NCBI GenBank assembly: GCA_945957555.1
Contig: CAMFLX010000006.1
Location: forward strand, 1 to 64,000
DNA length: 64,000 nt
DNA from: an uncultured Cytophagales bacterium
GTDB lineage: Bacteria > Bacteroidota > Bacteroidia > Cytophagales > UBA9547
Direction of reading: 5' to 3'
The notes under the pieces are model-generated. The model searched no databases and had not been told where the DNA came from. It worked only from the letters and a program-made list of their open reading frames with translations. Made by a program: the position numbers and the translations under genes. The number at the start of each line of letters is the position of its first letter. Position 1 is the stretch's first letter. Positions 42,126-50,602 of this stretch are shown piece after piece.

Positions 42126-44240
42126 ATGATTGACCTCATGAGAAAGAGTCTACTTTCCTCACTTTTAGTTTTTGCAGGACTTGCAGTCTCGCAAACAGCA
42201 CCCAATCCCTTGTTATTACCTTGGGCTGGTTCTTATAATGGTGTGCCGCCATTAGATAAGGTTCGTCTTGATGATTTCAAGCCTGCTATTGAAGCAGCTA
42301 TGGCTGAGAATATAGCAGAGATCCATAAAATTACCCATAACCCATCCCCACCTAATTTTGACAATACACTTGCAGCACTAGAACGAACTGGGCAAACACT
42401 GAACAGAGTGCTTGCGGTATATTATATATGGTCTTCCAATATGAACAGCGAAGCTTTTGAGCCTATAGAAGGAGAGATGGAGCCTAAGTTGGCAGCCTTT
42501 AGGGATCAGGTCGTACAGAACACTGAGCTATTCAAACGCATAGAAGCAGTGTACAAATCACCCGCTTACCAAAACTTGAATTCAGAACAAAAGAGACTTA
42601 CAGAGAAATACTATATTGACTTTGTGCAATCGGGTGCTAAACTGGACGCCGACACTAAGCTTAAGGTGGCTGCGATCAATCAGCAGTTGGCAGGGCTCTT
42701 CACCAGGTTTAGTCAGAACCAATTGGCTGATGAAAGCGAGAAATATTTGGAACTTACTGATCAAAAAGACTTGGAAGGGCTACCAGAGGGTATAGTGAGC
42801 GCCGCGGCATCCAATGCTGCAGCATTGAAGAAACAGGGATGGGTGATTTTTAATACCCGTTCGTCTATAGAGCCTTTCCTAACCTACGCATCGCGAAGGG
42901 ATTTGCGCGAAAAGGCATGGCGGATGTTCGTAAGTCGTGGTGATAACGGAGATGCACATGACAACAAAAGTACAGTTACGGAGATCCTGAAGCTACGTGC
43001 ACAAAGGGCTAAACTCTTGGGCTATGCTACGCATGCACATTGGCGTTTGGCCAATACCATGGCCAAAACTCCAGAGAAAGCTTTGGCATTGATGGAGGCT
43101 GTATGGCCAGCAGCCGTAACTCGTGTACATGAAGAAGTGGCCGATATGCAAAAGATTGCTGACCAAGAAGGCGCACAGATCAAAATCGAAGCTTGGGACT
43201 ACCGCTACTATGCAGAGAAAGTGCGTAAGAGCCGTTATGACTTGGATCAAAACGAAGTGAAGGAATACTTGCAGTTGGAGCAGCTCAGGGAGAGCTTGTT
43301 TTGGGTGGCGGAGCAACTTTTTAACTTGACTTTCAAGCCTGCTGTAGGTGTACCCGTATATCACAAAGATGTACGCGTGTGGGTGGTGAGCGATAAGGCT
43401 AGTGGCAAACAAGTAGGACTTTGGTATTTTGACCCTTATGCTCGTAAAGGGAAACGCTCTGGTGCGTGGATGAACGCCTACCGCGACCAGCAAAAACTGG
43501 TGGGGAATATCACTACTATTGTGTCAAACAACGCCAACTTTATCAAAGGTAAGGCTGGTGAGCCTGTGCTCATCTCTTGGGAAGACGCGAGGACCCTCTT
43601 TCATGAGTTTGGCCACGCCTTGCACGGACTTAACTCTAAAGTGACCTATCCTGCACTTTCGGGTACCTCTGTACCAAGAGATTACGTAGAGTTTCCTTCA
43701 CAGCTTTTGGAGCGCTGGTTGGCCACGCCTGAGGTCTTGAAGCGTTATGCTTTACATTATCAAACAGGTAAACCTATCCCACAGTCTTTGGTAGATCGTA
43801 TAACCAATGCTTCCAAGTTTAACCAAGGTTTCAGTACTGTGGAAGTCGTATCTAGTGCTTTGATAGATATGAAGCTGCACTTGGCGGGCGATAGCACCAT
43901 AGACCCAGCCGCTTTTGAGAAAAAGACACTCGCTGCACTCAATATGCCTAAGGAGATGGTGATGCGTCACCGGATTCCACAGTTTGGGCATGTATTCTCT
44001 GGTGATGACTATTCGGCAGGTTACTACAGCTATCTGTGGTCTGACGTACTCAGTGCAGATGCCTATGAAGCATTTACAGAGGCCAAAGGTCCCTATGACA
44101 AAGAAGTCGTGAAGCGACTGTACCAATATGTATTCAGTGTAGGCAATACCATAGACCCTGCAGAAGGTTATAAACTGTTCCGGGGCAAAGAAGCGAGCAT
44201 TCAGGCACTCATGCGCAACAGGGGTTTTCCTGTAAAATAG
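42126..44240 (+). CDS. M3 family metallopeptidase (Dcp-like peptidyl-dipeptidase), exported
   Basis: A 704-residue zinc peptidase. A signal peptide (MRKSLLSSLLVFAGLAVSQ, alternative start at 42138) precedes a helical N-terminal part with LDDFKPAIEAAMAENIAEI and the family phrase LFTRFSQNQL. The zinc site HEFGHALHG has H493, E494 and H497, and the third ligand lies in the downstream EFPSQLLERW segment. The C-terminal QFGHVFSGDDYSAGYYSYLWSDVLSADAY, split here over two helices, is typical of Dcp/oligopeptidase A. The signal peptide places it in the periplasm, where it would trim oligopeptides. Length is normal. Confidence 0.94.
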   Translation: MIDLMRKSLLSSLLVFAGLAVSQTAPNPLLLPWAGSYNGVPPLDKVRLDDFKPAIEAAMAENIAEIHKITHNPSPPNFDNTLAALERTGQTLNRVLAVYYIWSSNMNSEAFEPIEGEMEPKLAAFRDQVVQNTELFKRIEAVYKSPAYQNLNSEQKRLTEKYYIDFVQSGAKLDADTKLKVAAINQQLAGLFTRFSQNQLADESEKYLELTDQKDLEGLPEGIVSAAASNAAALKKQGWVIFNTRSSIEPFLTYASRRDLREKAWRMFVSRGDNGDAHDNKSTVTEILKLRAQRAKLLGYATHAHWRLANTMAKTPEKALALMEAVWPAAVTRVHEEVADMQKIADQEGAQIKIEAWDYRYYAEKVRKSRYDLDQNEVKEYLQLEQLRESLFWVAEQLFNLTFKPAVGVPVYHKDVRVWVVSDKASGKQVGLWYFDPYARKGKRSGAWMNAYRDQQKLVGNITTIVSNNANFIKGKAGEPVLISWEDARTLFHEFGHALHGLNSKVTYPALSGTSVPRDYVEFPSQLLERWLATPEVLKRYALHYQTGKPIPQSLVDRITNASKFNQGFSTVEVVSSALIDMKLHLAGDSTIDPAAFEKKTLAALNMPKEMVMRHRIPQFGHVFSGDDYSAGYYSYLWSDVLSADAYEAFTEAKGPYDKEVVKRLYQYVFSVGNTIDPAEGYKLFRGKEASIQALMRNRGFPVK

Positions 44241-44279
44241 GGTTAGGTGATTCTCATCCGTACTCTTGAACGGTACGTT

Positions 44280-44312
44280 AGGCCTTTCAAGTCTTTAAGA
44301 CTTGAAAGGCCT
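44280..44312 (+). terminator. Hairpin terminator after the M3 peptidase gene
   Basis: A 14-bp stem (A plus GGCCTTTCAAGTC / GACTTGAAAGGCC plus T) with loop TTTAA, followed by TTGTTGTT. It lies 40 bases after the stop. Confidence 0.75.
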
Positions 44313-44375
44313 TGTTGTTCATTAGCTACTCCACGCTCTGCGACTCACATGCCTTTCATTCTCTTTGCTTGATGT

Positions 44376-44401
44376 AACAATAGCCATTTTTGGCTATTGT
44401 T
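44376..44401. other. Hairpin overlapping a promoter candidate
   Basis: An 11-bp perfect stem AACAATAGCCA/TGGCTATTGTT with loop TTTT. The 3' arm contains the TTG that would be the -33 element of the next promoter, so the palindrome may be an operator or simply a second terminator. Confidence 0.55.
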
Positions 44402-44427
44402 CAACAGTTCATACGCATATACCTTTG
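44397..44427 (+). promoter_or_regulatory. Candidate promoter of the lipoprotein gene at 44610
   Basis: TTG (44397-44399), a 20-base spacer, then TACCTTTG (44420-44427): a good match to the Bacteroidota promoter pattern. Transcription would start near 44434. Confidence 0.6.
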
Positions 44428-44609
44428 TAATCGTAATAGCAAACAGCCTACTTGCTGAGATAAATCTGGTTTATATATAACTTAATTAGAGATTAATTAT
44501 GAATCCAGATCGAACCTTGTGTACTCACAAAATATCTTTCATAAAAAGGCTTGTTCTCTTTTCAGTAGTATCTAGGTTCGCAACAACAATTTAAACATAT
44601 TTTAATCAA

Positions 44610-45248
44610 ATGAACAAAAATGTAAAAACCACAATCATCGGCTTAATGGGAGTATTGGCCCTCATGTCTTGCAAAAAGAAAAGTAGTGATGTAACTCCCC
44701 AAGATACAGGTGTTGCCATTACTGCAAAGTATTATTTTAAAGGTACTGTTAACAACAAATCCGTAGTTCTTCAGAGTGGCGTTGGCGGATATTACAACGG
44801 TGTGGAAAGTGGTGGCTCTTATAAAGGAAGTGCAGGCGAAAACTACCTAGCAACCAATGGCTTTGTCTTTTTAGATATTACCTCTAAATCTTCACAACAG
44901 ATAGAGGTGAACTTCGTGAAATACTTTCAGAACAAATCTCCTAAAGTGGCAGATATCGATGGCATGTTTGTAGTGGGGGATTATAAGTATGGCGATGAGG
45001 ACAAATTGGTCGATGGTGTAGAAATTGTCTATGTCGATGAGAATAAAAAGTCATGGTCGTCAAGAAGGGGAACGGCGAATCAGACGGGAAGTACCTTTAA
45101 GTTAAAAACAAGAACAGCCTTTGTGAATGAGTTTACCTATATACAAATCACAGGTACCTTCAGTTGCAAGCTCTATGACGAGGCTGGCAATATGATAGAA
45201 CTTAAAGACGCGGAGTATTCGAGCCAAGCAGGCGACTATCTCAATTGA
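44610..45248 (+). CDS. Lipoprotein of unknown function
   Basis: A 212-residue lipoprotein with the lipobox ALMSC (C21) followed by a lysine-rich stretch. The mature part is predicted to be all beta: AKYYFKGTVNNKSVVLQSGVG, VFLDITSKSSQQIEVNFVKYF, TYIQITGTFSCKLYDEAG, a pattern like small Bacteroidota surface lipoproteins of the calycin or jelly-roll type. No enzyme motif. It stands alone, with its own promoter and terminator. Family not recognised. Confidence 0.7.
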   Translation: MNKNVKTTIIGLMGVLALMSCKKKSSDVTPQDTGVAITAKYYFKGTVNNKSVVLQSGVGGYYNGVESGGSYKGSAGENYLATNGFVFLDITSKSSQQIEVNFVKYFQNKSPKVADIDGMFVVGDYKYGDEDKLVDGVEIVYVDENKKSWSSRRGTANQTGSTFKLKTRTAFVNEFTYIQITGTFSCKLYDEAGNMIELKDAEYSSQAGDYLN

Positions 45249-45262
45249 CCCCAAGTTCATTG

Positions 45263-45300
45263 TAAACAAAAAAGCCTCATCAATGAGGCTTTTTTGTTTA
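45263..45300 (+). terminator. Strong hairpin terminator after the lipoprotein gene
   Basis: An 18-bp stem (TAAACAAAAAAGCCTCAT / ATGAGGCTTTTTTGTTTA) with a 2-base loop and a built-in T run. It resembles the one at 56049-56076. Confidence 0.88.
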
Positions 45301-45617
45301 TGTATATTCATATTCTGTAACACGCCCTACATTAAATTTGTATTCTTAGGAGTGGTCGGCCTTCATTCTTGTGTAATCAATACAAAGGTTATAAAATTCT
45401 GGACCACCCACTTTCTACCCAATTATTTGCGCATCCATCAAAAAATCATTCGATGGCGTATTCATCTATTCTGTCGTCCATGATCATTGGTGTTCCATCT
45501 CCTATGACCATGCATCATACAGCGGTTTCAGTTTACTTTTTCTATCCCAAACTACCTCTCACCACCAAATTCTACCTTTTAGCCACCGTTTTACCCCTAC
45601 AGTAGAGGTCTTGATTG

Positions 45618-45625
45618 TACTTTTG
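45618..45625 (+). promoter_or_regulatory. Candidate -7 element of the mannan cluster promoter
   Basis: TACTTTTG matches TAnnTTTG and lies 64-71 bases before the ATG at 45689. No TTG is seen at the normal distance, which would suit an activator-dependent promoter. Confidence 0.5.
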
Positions 45626-45688
45626 CAATATTAATTTGAATTATTTCAACGATTAATAATGCATCAATCAATTATAACAAAGTACAAC

Positions 45689-47338
45689 ATGAGGAATATT
45701 TACAGGAAATTAGTAGTCGCATTCACATTAATGAGTTGCGCAGTAGCAAATGCTCAAGGCTTTACAACCAATAACACGAATGGAGATTTAATAGATGCCA
45801 ATGGCCAACCTTTTATAATGAAAGGAATGAATATGGCGCTAGCATGGTATGAAAGTCAAGTGAATGGAAGCATTGCTGATGTGCGGAAAAATACAAAGTC
45901 AAATTGTATCAGAATTTGTGTGGAAACAAGGCTTTCTGATGCTTCATGGCAAACTGCAGTAGACAATTGCATCAAAAACAACATGATCCCGATGGTGGAA
46001 CTGCACGATGTTACGGGCAGCACCAATGAAAATGATTTGGTTCGCATGGGGCAATTTTGGGCAAGCAAAGCCGCTTATTTTAAAAGGCCTGAAATAGCGA
46101 AGTACATCCTTATTAATATAGCCAATGAATGGGGTACTTGGCAAGTAGCCTCATCCAATGGTGCTTCTTGGAAAAATGCATCTACCAATGCAATCAAGGC
46201 GATGAGAGACGCAGGCATTAAAACCACTATTGTAGTAGATGCCGTGGGGTATGGTCAAGATGTGAATTCTGCACAAAACATTCGCAGTTATGCCAAAGAT
46301 ATTCAAGCTTCTGATGCTGGATTTTTGAAAGGACAAGCCAACCTTCTGTTTTCTGTACACATGTATTGTGAATGGAAAGCTGGAGCTAACTACAATATAT
46401 TAGGAACTATTAAAAAAAGTGGTATTCCTATTATAGTAGGAGAGTTTGGGTACCAACACACAGAAGGGAGCGGAACATGTGACATAGATGAAAAACAAAT
46501 ACTTAATTCTTGCCAAGCAAATAGTGTGGGCTGGTTGGCGTGGTCACAAAAGGGTAATGGTAGTGGAGTGGAGTATTTGGACTTATGTAATGACTGGGCA
46601 TGTACCAGTTTAAGTGGATGGGGGAACACCATCATTAATGGAGCAAATGGCACCAAAACAGCTATCACCTGTTCGGTATTTACAGGTCCCGTGAAAACGT
46701 ATGGTACTAATTTAGCCTTGAACAAACCCGTTACAGTCTCTACTACCGAGCCCAGCCTGGGAAATATAGCCAGCAATGCAACTGATGGCGATAAGAACAC
46801 ACGTTGGTCAAGTGAATACGCCGATCCCCAATGGATTCAAATAGATTTAGGTAAGACGTATCGTATCGATACCATTGTGCTACGTTGGGAAGCTGCTTAT
46901 GCAAGTGCATATAAGGTGGAAACATCTTTGGATGGTATTACTTGGGCACAAGCGAATACTACTGCCAATGGAGATGGCGGTGTTGACGAACTGGCCAATC
47001 TTGCTAAAGAGGGTAGATACGTCAGGCTTACTGGAACACAAAGGGCAACCACTTTTGGGTATTCATTATACGAAGTTGAAGTATATGGCAAATCTGTTGT
47101 AACAACACTTGATGATGAGGCATATGCCACTACAACGGTTTACCCAAATCCTTTCCACGACAAAATTAATCTAAACCTGTCATCCGAAGCAGAGCTTCAA
47201 CTCACAGATATTAAGGGCGCAGTATTATACAATGGTTTCGGTCATGAAATAGAGACCAGTGCATTGCCGCTAGGCATGTATGTACTCAAAATCCGTCAGA
47301 ACGGCAGCACCAGGGTCATTAAGATGAGCAAAAATTAA
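45689..47338 (+). CDS. GH5 beta-mannanase-like enzyme with discoidin (F5/8C) module and T9SS sorting domain
   Basis: A 549-residue secreted glycosidase; the ATG at 45689 (MRNIYRKL) is preferred over the in-frame one at 45659. Signal peptide ends at AVANAQ. The GH5 barrel (about 22-325) has FIMKGMNMALAW, the acid/base E147 in INIANEWGTW and nucleophile E252 in IIVGEFGYQ; NANEW-type motifs are typical of the mannanase subfamily GH5_8. A discoidin/CBM32-like domain (about 338-470: NLALNKPVTVSTTEPSLGNI, TRWSS, PQWIQIDLGK) follows. The type A sorting domain (about 485-549, VYPNPFHDKI) ends the protein. First gene of the six-gene cluster, 33 bases before a GH26 gene. Confidence 0.9.
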   Translation: MRNIYRKLVVAFTLMSCAVANAQGFTTNNTNGDLIDANGQPFIMKGMNMALAWYESQVNGSIADVRKNTKSNCIRICVETRLSDASWQTAVDNCIKNNMIPMVELHDVTGSTNENDLVRMGQFWASKAAYFKRPEIAKYILINIANEWGTWQVASSNGASWKNASTNAIKAMRDAGIKTTIVVDAVGYGQDVNSAQNIRSYAKDIQASDAGFLKGQANLLFSVHMYCEWKAGANYNILGTIKKSGIPIIVGEFGYQHTEGSGTCDIDEKQILNSCQANSVGWLAWSQKGNGSGVEYLDLCNDWACTSLSGWGNTIINGANGTKTAITCSVFTGPVKTYGTNLALNKPVTVSTTEPSLGNIASNATDGDKNTRWSSEYADPQWIQIDLGKTYRIDTIVLRWEAAYASAYKVETSLDGITWAQANTTANGDGGVDELANLAKEGRYVRLTGTQRATTFGYSLYEVEVYGKSVVTTLDDEAYATTTVYPNPFHDKINLNLSSEAELQLTDIKGAVLYNGFGHEIETSALPLGMYVLKIRQNGSTRVIKMSKN

Positions 47339-47371
47339 TTTACTAAAATTCGACAATTAAATATTCTAAAG

Positions 47372-49201
47372 ATGAAAAAGCAATTACTATTTGTTTTGGC
47401 GTTGATAGCCGCTGGCTTTCAATGCGTGTCAGCACAGACAACTTGCACGCTGCAACCTGCAGATCCGCAGGCTACTGCACAGGTCAAAAATCTGCTCTGC
47501 TATCTTAAAACACATACTTATATCAGCGGTCAGACAGACTTGAACGACGGTGATTATGTGAAGCAGATGACAGGCCGCTACCCTGCCATCATAGCCTTTG
47601 ACTTTTATAATTATACCAATGGAGATAATGTGGGCAATACCTCGGAAACCCAAAAAGCCATTGACTGGGCCAAGGCTACAAAAGGCATTGTAGCCTTCCA
47701 GTGGCATTGGAGATGCCCGCTGGGTGGGGGACAATTTAGCGGCGACTGCGATTTTGTTCCCTATCTTGACAACCCAAATTCCGCATTGTATAGAAACATT
47801 GATCTTGTGATCAGCGAGATCAAAAAAATGGGCGATGCAGGTGTGCCGGTATTGTTCCGTCCACTTCATGAGGCCAACAACAATTACATGTGGTGGGCCA
47901 AAAAAGGGCAGGACGCTTACAAGAAGTTATTTATTTTGTTTTACAATCGTGCGAAATTAGCGGGTGCTCACAACATTATCTGGGTGTTCAATGGTATGGC
48001 CAATGGGCAGAATACTTCCTTGGCATCTTGGTATCCAGGCGATCAATATGTGGATGTCGTGTCTTCCGATTACTTCCAAGACTACAATGATTTCAATACC
48101 TGTAAGGCAATCGGTACCAACAAGGTAATGGCTGTTGCAGAGACGATGAATCAGTTGAACCCCTCTAAAGATCCTGCATGGAACTACAGCATCGTTTGGG
48201 CCTCGCGCGACTGGAACAACAACTCGGCAAACGACTGGAAAACTGCGATGTCAAACTCTAAAACCATTGCTATCGACCAACTTCCCGACTTTTATCAATT
48301 GTCAATTAGTGCCAACGCTGGTAATGATCAAAAAGTGACTATGACAGGCACAACGACACTCGTTACCTTGGATGGATCGGCGAGTGTAGCAAGTAGTGGA
48401 AGTACCATCACGTCTTATGTCTGGAAAGAGAACAATGTTCAGATTGCTACGGGTGTTAAGCCACAAGTGTCTTTGTCTTTAGGGCTTCATACGATTACTC
48501 TTACAGTTACCGATGCAAGCAATAAAACAGCTACAGATGAGGTGATCATTAACGTGAAAAAACCGAATCTTGCACTGAACAAGACCGTGACTGTTTCTTC
48601 CACGGAGGCAAATCTGGGAAACATCGCAAGCAATGCTACTGATGGCAAAGCCGATACCAGATGGTCGAGTACTTATGCGGACCCACAATGGATTAAAATT
48701 GATTTAGGGACTCCATACGTTTTAGAAGACCTAAGTTTGATGTGGGAGGTGGCATTTGCTAAATCGTACGTTATTGAAGTGTCCATGGACAATACAAATT
48801 GGACTCAGGTCATGCAGACCACTACAGGCGATGGCGGTACAGACGATATTGCCATTACCCCAACCTCGGCACAATACGTAAGGTTGACATCTACTGCTAG
48901 GGCTACCACTTATGGGAATTCATTGTATGAATTTGAAGTCTATGGAAGTGACATGATCACAGCTCTTGATTCAGAGGCAGGAAATTATCCCAAATTAAAC
49001 CCTTACCCTAACCCGTTTCAGGATAGAATCTATCTCAATTTGCCAGCAAACACTGAAGTTGAATTAAGTGACATGAATGGAATGCTGTTGTATAGAGGTT
49101 CTGAGAGTTCGATTGAGACTGGCGCTTTGTCCAAAGGGCTGTACTTGTTGAAGATCAAACAAGTTGGCGGTACACAGGTGGTTAAAATGAGTAAGAACTA
49201 A
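47372..49201 (+). CDS. GH26 beta-mannanase with PKD, discoidin and T9SS sorting domains
   Basis: A 609-residue secreted enzyme. Signal peptide to CVSAQ. GH26 barrel (about 22-310) with FQWHWRCPLGG, acid/base E167 in RPLHEANNNYMWW and nucleophile E257 in MAVAETMN. A PKD/Ig-like domain (about 312-396: NAGNDQKVTM, TLDGSAS, ITSYVWKENN) and a discoidin domain (about 397-525: ASNATDG, TRWSSTYADPQWIKIDLG) follow. The type A sorting domain (about 539-609) starts at NPYPNPFQDRI. The last 396 bases are nearly identical to those of the gene at 50603. Expected to cut internal beta-1,4-mannosidic bonds of mannan or glucomannan outside the cell. Confidence 0.92.
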   Translation: MKKQLLFVLALIAAGFQCVSAQTTCTLQPADPQATAQVKNLLCYLKTHTYISGQTDLNDGDYVKQMTGRYPAIIAFDFYNYTNGDNVGNTSETQKAIDWAKATKGIVAFQWHWRCPLGGGQFSGDCDFVPYLDNPNSALYRNIDLVISEIKKMGDAGVPVLFRPLHEANNNYMWWAKKGQDAYKKLFILFYNRAKLAGAHNIIWVFNGMANGQNTSLASWYPGDQYVDVVSSDYFQDYNDFNTCKAIGTNKVMAVAETMNQLNPSKDPAWNYSIVWASRDWNNNSANDWKTAMSNSKTIAIDQLPDFYQLSISANAGNDQKVTMTGTTTLVTLDGSASVASSGSTITSYVWKENNVQIATGVKPQVSLSLGLHTITLTVTDASNKTATDEVIINVKKPNLALNKTVTVSSTEANLGNIASNATDGKADTRWSSTYADPQWIKIDLGTPYVLEDLSLMWEVAFAKSYVIEVSMDNTNWTQVMQTTTGDGGTDDIAITPTSAQYVRLTSTARATTYGNSLYEFEVYGSDMITALDSEAGNYPKLNPYPNPFQDRIYLNLPANTEVELSDMNGMLLYRGSESSIETGALSKGLYLLKIKQVGGTQVVKMSKN

Positions 49202-49231
49202 TCTGTAATAGTCAGTTTCAAATTATACTAA

Positions 49232-50584
49232 ATGCCAGATTTTAGAAAAATTGGGATCTTAGGGCTTTCTGTTTGGGCTTCTATGCAATTGGAAGCCCAA
49301 ACAGACCAAGGTCTTGTACAAGTGGATGTTACTAGCGTGTTGAACGGCCGCTCTGTATCTACTTTTACCAATGGAAAGATCGTGTCATGGTCAACCGGCT
49401 TTGATGGTAAATACAGTGGAGAAGCAACGCTCGCTGTGGCTCAAGCCTTGGGCAATACTAATCCTAAAGCATTGCCTAATGATGGCTTCTTTCCTGCCAA
49501 TAATCGCCATCCAGACGTGCAACTTCATTTTAGCAATACTGATGGTGTTAGCAACCAATCGCGCTACGTGACGGGTGCGGCTAGTTTTGGTTTCGATGTG
49601 CCAGTGGCATCTTACTCTATTTTACATGTTTTTGCTTTAAGTGCAAATGGCCCAAGTATGATAGATGTGGATTTGGTATACAGCAATGGTACCGTACGTA
49701 AGTCATTTGAAGTGCCTGATTGGTACAACTACGTAACCGATGCTGATCGTTACGTATTGGCGGATGACTTGGATAAATGGGACATGTCAAATGCTCGCAC
49801 CGAGCAAGGCCATCATTATATCTTTGGGTTTGATTTACGTCCTGACGCAGGTAGGGTACTGACACGCATAGTAATAAACAAACAAAATGCTGGAGCGCTT
49901 ACGTTCTGGGGTGCTACCGGTGTAAGAACTGGACCCGTAAAAAAACGAAGTAGTAATTTAGCCTTGAATAAACCAGTATCTGTTTCTTCCACAGAGGCAA
50001 ATCTAGGAAACATCGCCAGCAATGCCACAGATGGTGATGCAAGTACGCGTTGGTCAAGTTTGTACACAGATCCTCAATGGATTCAAATTGATTTAGGTAA
50101 GACCTATCTCATAGATACTCTTGTGATACGTTGGGAAGCTGCCTATGCCAGTGCCTATAAAATAGAAACATCAGTAGATGGAACTATTTGGTTGCCAGCA
50201 AGGAATGTTGCCAGTGGAGACGGTGGAGTAGATGAAATGGTTGATTTAAACGCGACCTGTCGATATATAAAATTGACGGGTACACAGCGAGCAACAACCT
50301 TTGGCTATTCACTATACGAGTTGGAAGCGTACGGTAACGAGGTGGTGACAAATTATAATGATGTCTCCATAGACCTGCCCATGGTCTATCCAAATCCATT
50401 TCAAGATAGAATCCAGCTCGATTTGCCAGCAAATACCGAAGTTGAATTGATGGACAAGAATGGAAGGCTATTGTACAAAGGTGCTGAGGCGTCGATACAG
50501 ACTGGCGCTTTGTCCAAAGGGCTATACTTGTTAAAGATCAAACAAGTTGGCGGTACACAAATGATTAAAATAAGTAAGAACTAA
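49232..50584 (+). CDS. Secreted protein with uncharacterised N-terminal domain, discoidin module and T9SS sorting domain
   Basis: A 450-residue protein. Signal peptide to LEAQ. Residues about 23-235 form an all-beta domain I do not recognise, with the conserved-looking phrases VSTFTNGKIVSW, LPNDGFFPANNRHPDVQLHF, MIDVDLVYSNGTV and ALTFWGATGV; aromatic residues are frequent and no catalytic pair is apparent. A discoidin domain (about 241-368) and the type A sorting domain (about 383-450, MVYPNPFQDRI) are the same kinds as in the neighbours. Lying between two GH26 genes with short gaps (30 and 18 bases), it is probably a mannan-binding or accessory protein. It could also be an unknown enzyme. 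Confidence 0.75.
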   Translation: MPDFRKIGILGLSVWASMQLEAQTDQGLVQVDVTSVLNGRSVSTFTNGKIVSWSTGFDGKYSGEATLAVAQALGNTNPKALPNDGFFPANNRHPDVQLHFSNTDGVSNQSRYVTGAASFGFDVPVASYSILHVFALSANGPSMIDVDLVYSNGTVRKSFEVPDWYNYVTDADRYVLADDLDKWDMSNARTEQGHHYIFGFDLRPDAGRVLTRIVINKQNAGALTFWGATGVRTGPVKKRSSNLALNKPVSVSSTEANLGNIASNATDGDASTRWSSLYTDPQWIQIDLGKTYLIDTLVIRWEAAYASAYKIETSVDGTIWLPARNVASGDGGVDEMVDLNATCRYIKLTGTQRATTFGYSLYELEAYGNEVVTNYNDVSIDLPMVYPNPFQDRIQLDLPANTEVELMDKNGRLLYKGAEASIQTGALSKGLYLLKIKQVGGTQMIKISKN

Positions 50585-50602
50585 TATTTAAAGCTACTAA
50601 AA

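Larger units (their letters stand above)
44241..44609. other. Intergenic region with two hairpins and a promoter candidate
   Basis: 369 bases. It contains a terminator-like hairpin (44280-44312), a second hairpin (44376-44401) and a TTG/TACCTTTG promoter candidate (44397-44427). The remainder up to 44609 would be a leader of about 175 bases. No gene seen. Confidence 0.55.
45249..45688. other. Intergenic region upstream of the mannan-degradation cluster
   Basis: 440 bases: the terminator at 45263-45300, then about 300 bases leading to the promoter candidate at 45618. The stretch around 45515-45600 is strikingly poor in G on the plus strand. An additional TAAATTTG lies at 45333-45340 without a TTG partner. 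Short open frames here do not look like proteins. Confidence 0.5.

Noticed and set aside
45369-45605. 78-codon frame upstream of the mannan cluster
   Set aside because: Its composition reflects a G-poor tract and no family features are seen.
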